64,000 nt of DNA from an uncultured Ulvibacter sp. (lineage in GTDB: Bacteria; Bacteroidota; Bacteroidia; Flavobacteriales; Flavobacteriaceae), in NCBI GenBank assembly GCA_913063405.1, contig CAJXZB010000003.1, positions 62,001 to 126,000 on the forward strand, read 5' to 3'. Below are positions 63,710 to 64,000 of the stretch, piece by piece. The notes beneath the pieces were generated by a model. It searched no databases and was not told where the DNA came from. It saw nothing but the letters and a program-made list of their open reading frames with translations. The position numbers were made by a program, and so were the translations under genes. Within the stretch, counting starts at the first letter, position 1. Each line of letters starts with the position of its first letter.

Positions 63710-64000
63710 CTGTTTTTCTATTTCGCTTTTCCTTTGGGCGGCATAACGGAGTATTATTTTCACCAGAATTTGCCTCTATTTTGACTCCTTCCATAACTTT
63801 TGAAAATATTCTATTTTTCTCTATTTTGTTTTTATAAATTTACGCATCCTTTATGTAAACGTCAACTATTTTTGTTTTCTTGTGTTTTGATAAAATACTT
63901 TTACTATTCACAGAAACATCCTTATAAGACATTTTGATATATGGTTGTATTATAATGCTCATTGTTTCGCCTAATTTTAACCTATGTTTCTCGAAAATAC
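63710..64000. other. Gene-free right edge
   Basis: About 290 AT-rich bases upstream of the last gene. No convincing frame, RNA or clear hairpin was found. It should contain the promoter of the minus-strand operon and possibly the start of a gene beyond the edge. Confidence 0.5.

Noticed and set aside
1-64000. Prophage, insertion-sequence transposase, integrase, rRNA, CRISPR-Cas or known defence system
   Set aside because: No gene with those signatures was found on either strand; the MATE, AlbA and SPFH proteins are not by themselves evidence for defence.

Overview
The window reads as chromosomal DNA of a free-living, probably marine member of the Flavobacteriaceae (Bacteroidota). Signs seen directly: AT-rich sequence; type IX secretion (T9SS) C-terminal sorting tails; lipoprotein signals; promoters of the Bacteroidota form TAnnTTTG, sometimes with TTG about 19 bases upstream; almost no Shine-Dalgarno sequences; and lineage-typical genes such as the IPExxxVDY protein upstream of pyruvate kinase. 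The genus cannot be fixed from the sequence alone.

Layout. 1-2.5 kb: a MoxR ATPase running off the left edge, then an SDR dehydrogenase and an AlbA-type protein. 2.6-5.4 kb: decayed secreted proteins (two with T9SS tails and an M43-type metalloprotease). 5.6-8.6 kb: an SPFH/zinc-ribbon/phosphatase operon. 8.7-11.3 kb: acyl-ACP desaturase, then a membrane-anchored HhH protein and an OmpA-like protein on the other strand. 11.4-14.3 kb: ALDH7-type dehydrogenase, 3-hydroxyanthranilate dioxygenase and a CAP lipoprotein. 14.5-24.8 kb: isoaspartyl peptidase, a monooxygenase-like protein, the alpha-2-macroglobulin/PBP1C pair and CutC. 24.7-29.2 kb: a frameshifted YciI lipoprotein, CYTH protein, NAD(P)-binding protein, DNA polymerase IV, an SH3-like lipoprotein and an XRE membrane regulator. 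29.5-38.3 kb: housekeeping core (pyk, rnc, fabF, acpP, purN, RNase H, PfkB kinase, a long PurF-like protein). 38.3-39.0 kb: a gene-free stretch holding two near-identical copies of an apparent small RNA, each with its own promoter and terminator. 39.0-41.3 kb: decayed AraC regulator and S41 peptidase. 41.4-50.9 kb: superoxide dismutase, then an AddA-like/kbl/ompA/AddB-like run. 50.9-64 kb: a decayed hydrolase, tRNA-Ala, UspA, GNAT, MATE, two tiny membrane proteins, QueD, LpxH, a dehalogenase-like hydrolase, RecJ, an AhpD-like protein, a uracil-DNA glycosylase family protein, RsmI and DoxX.

How the genes work together. acpP-fabF-rnc is the usual fatty-acid/RNase III operon, facing purN across a divergent promoter region. 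The macroglobulin and PBP1C form the known periplasmic defence and wall-repair pair. The AddA-like and AddB-like proteins probably form a double-strand-break resection enzyme.

The two most unusual features are the tandem small-RNA element and the clustered gene decay. Nine loci carry frameshifts, stops or truncations, often several each, while the long housekeeping genes are intact. No CRISPR array, rRNA, intact insertion sequence or prophage was seen.
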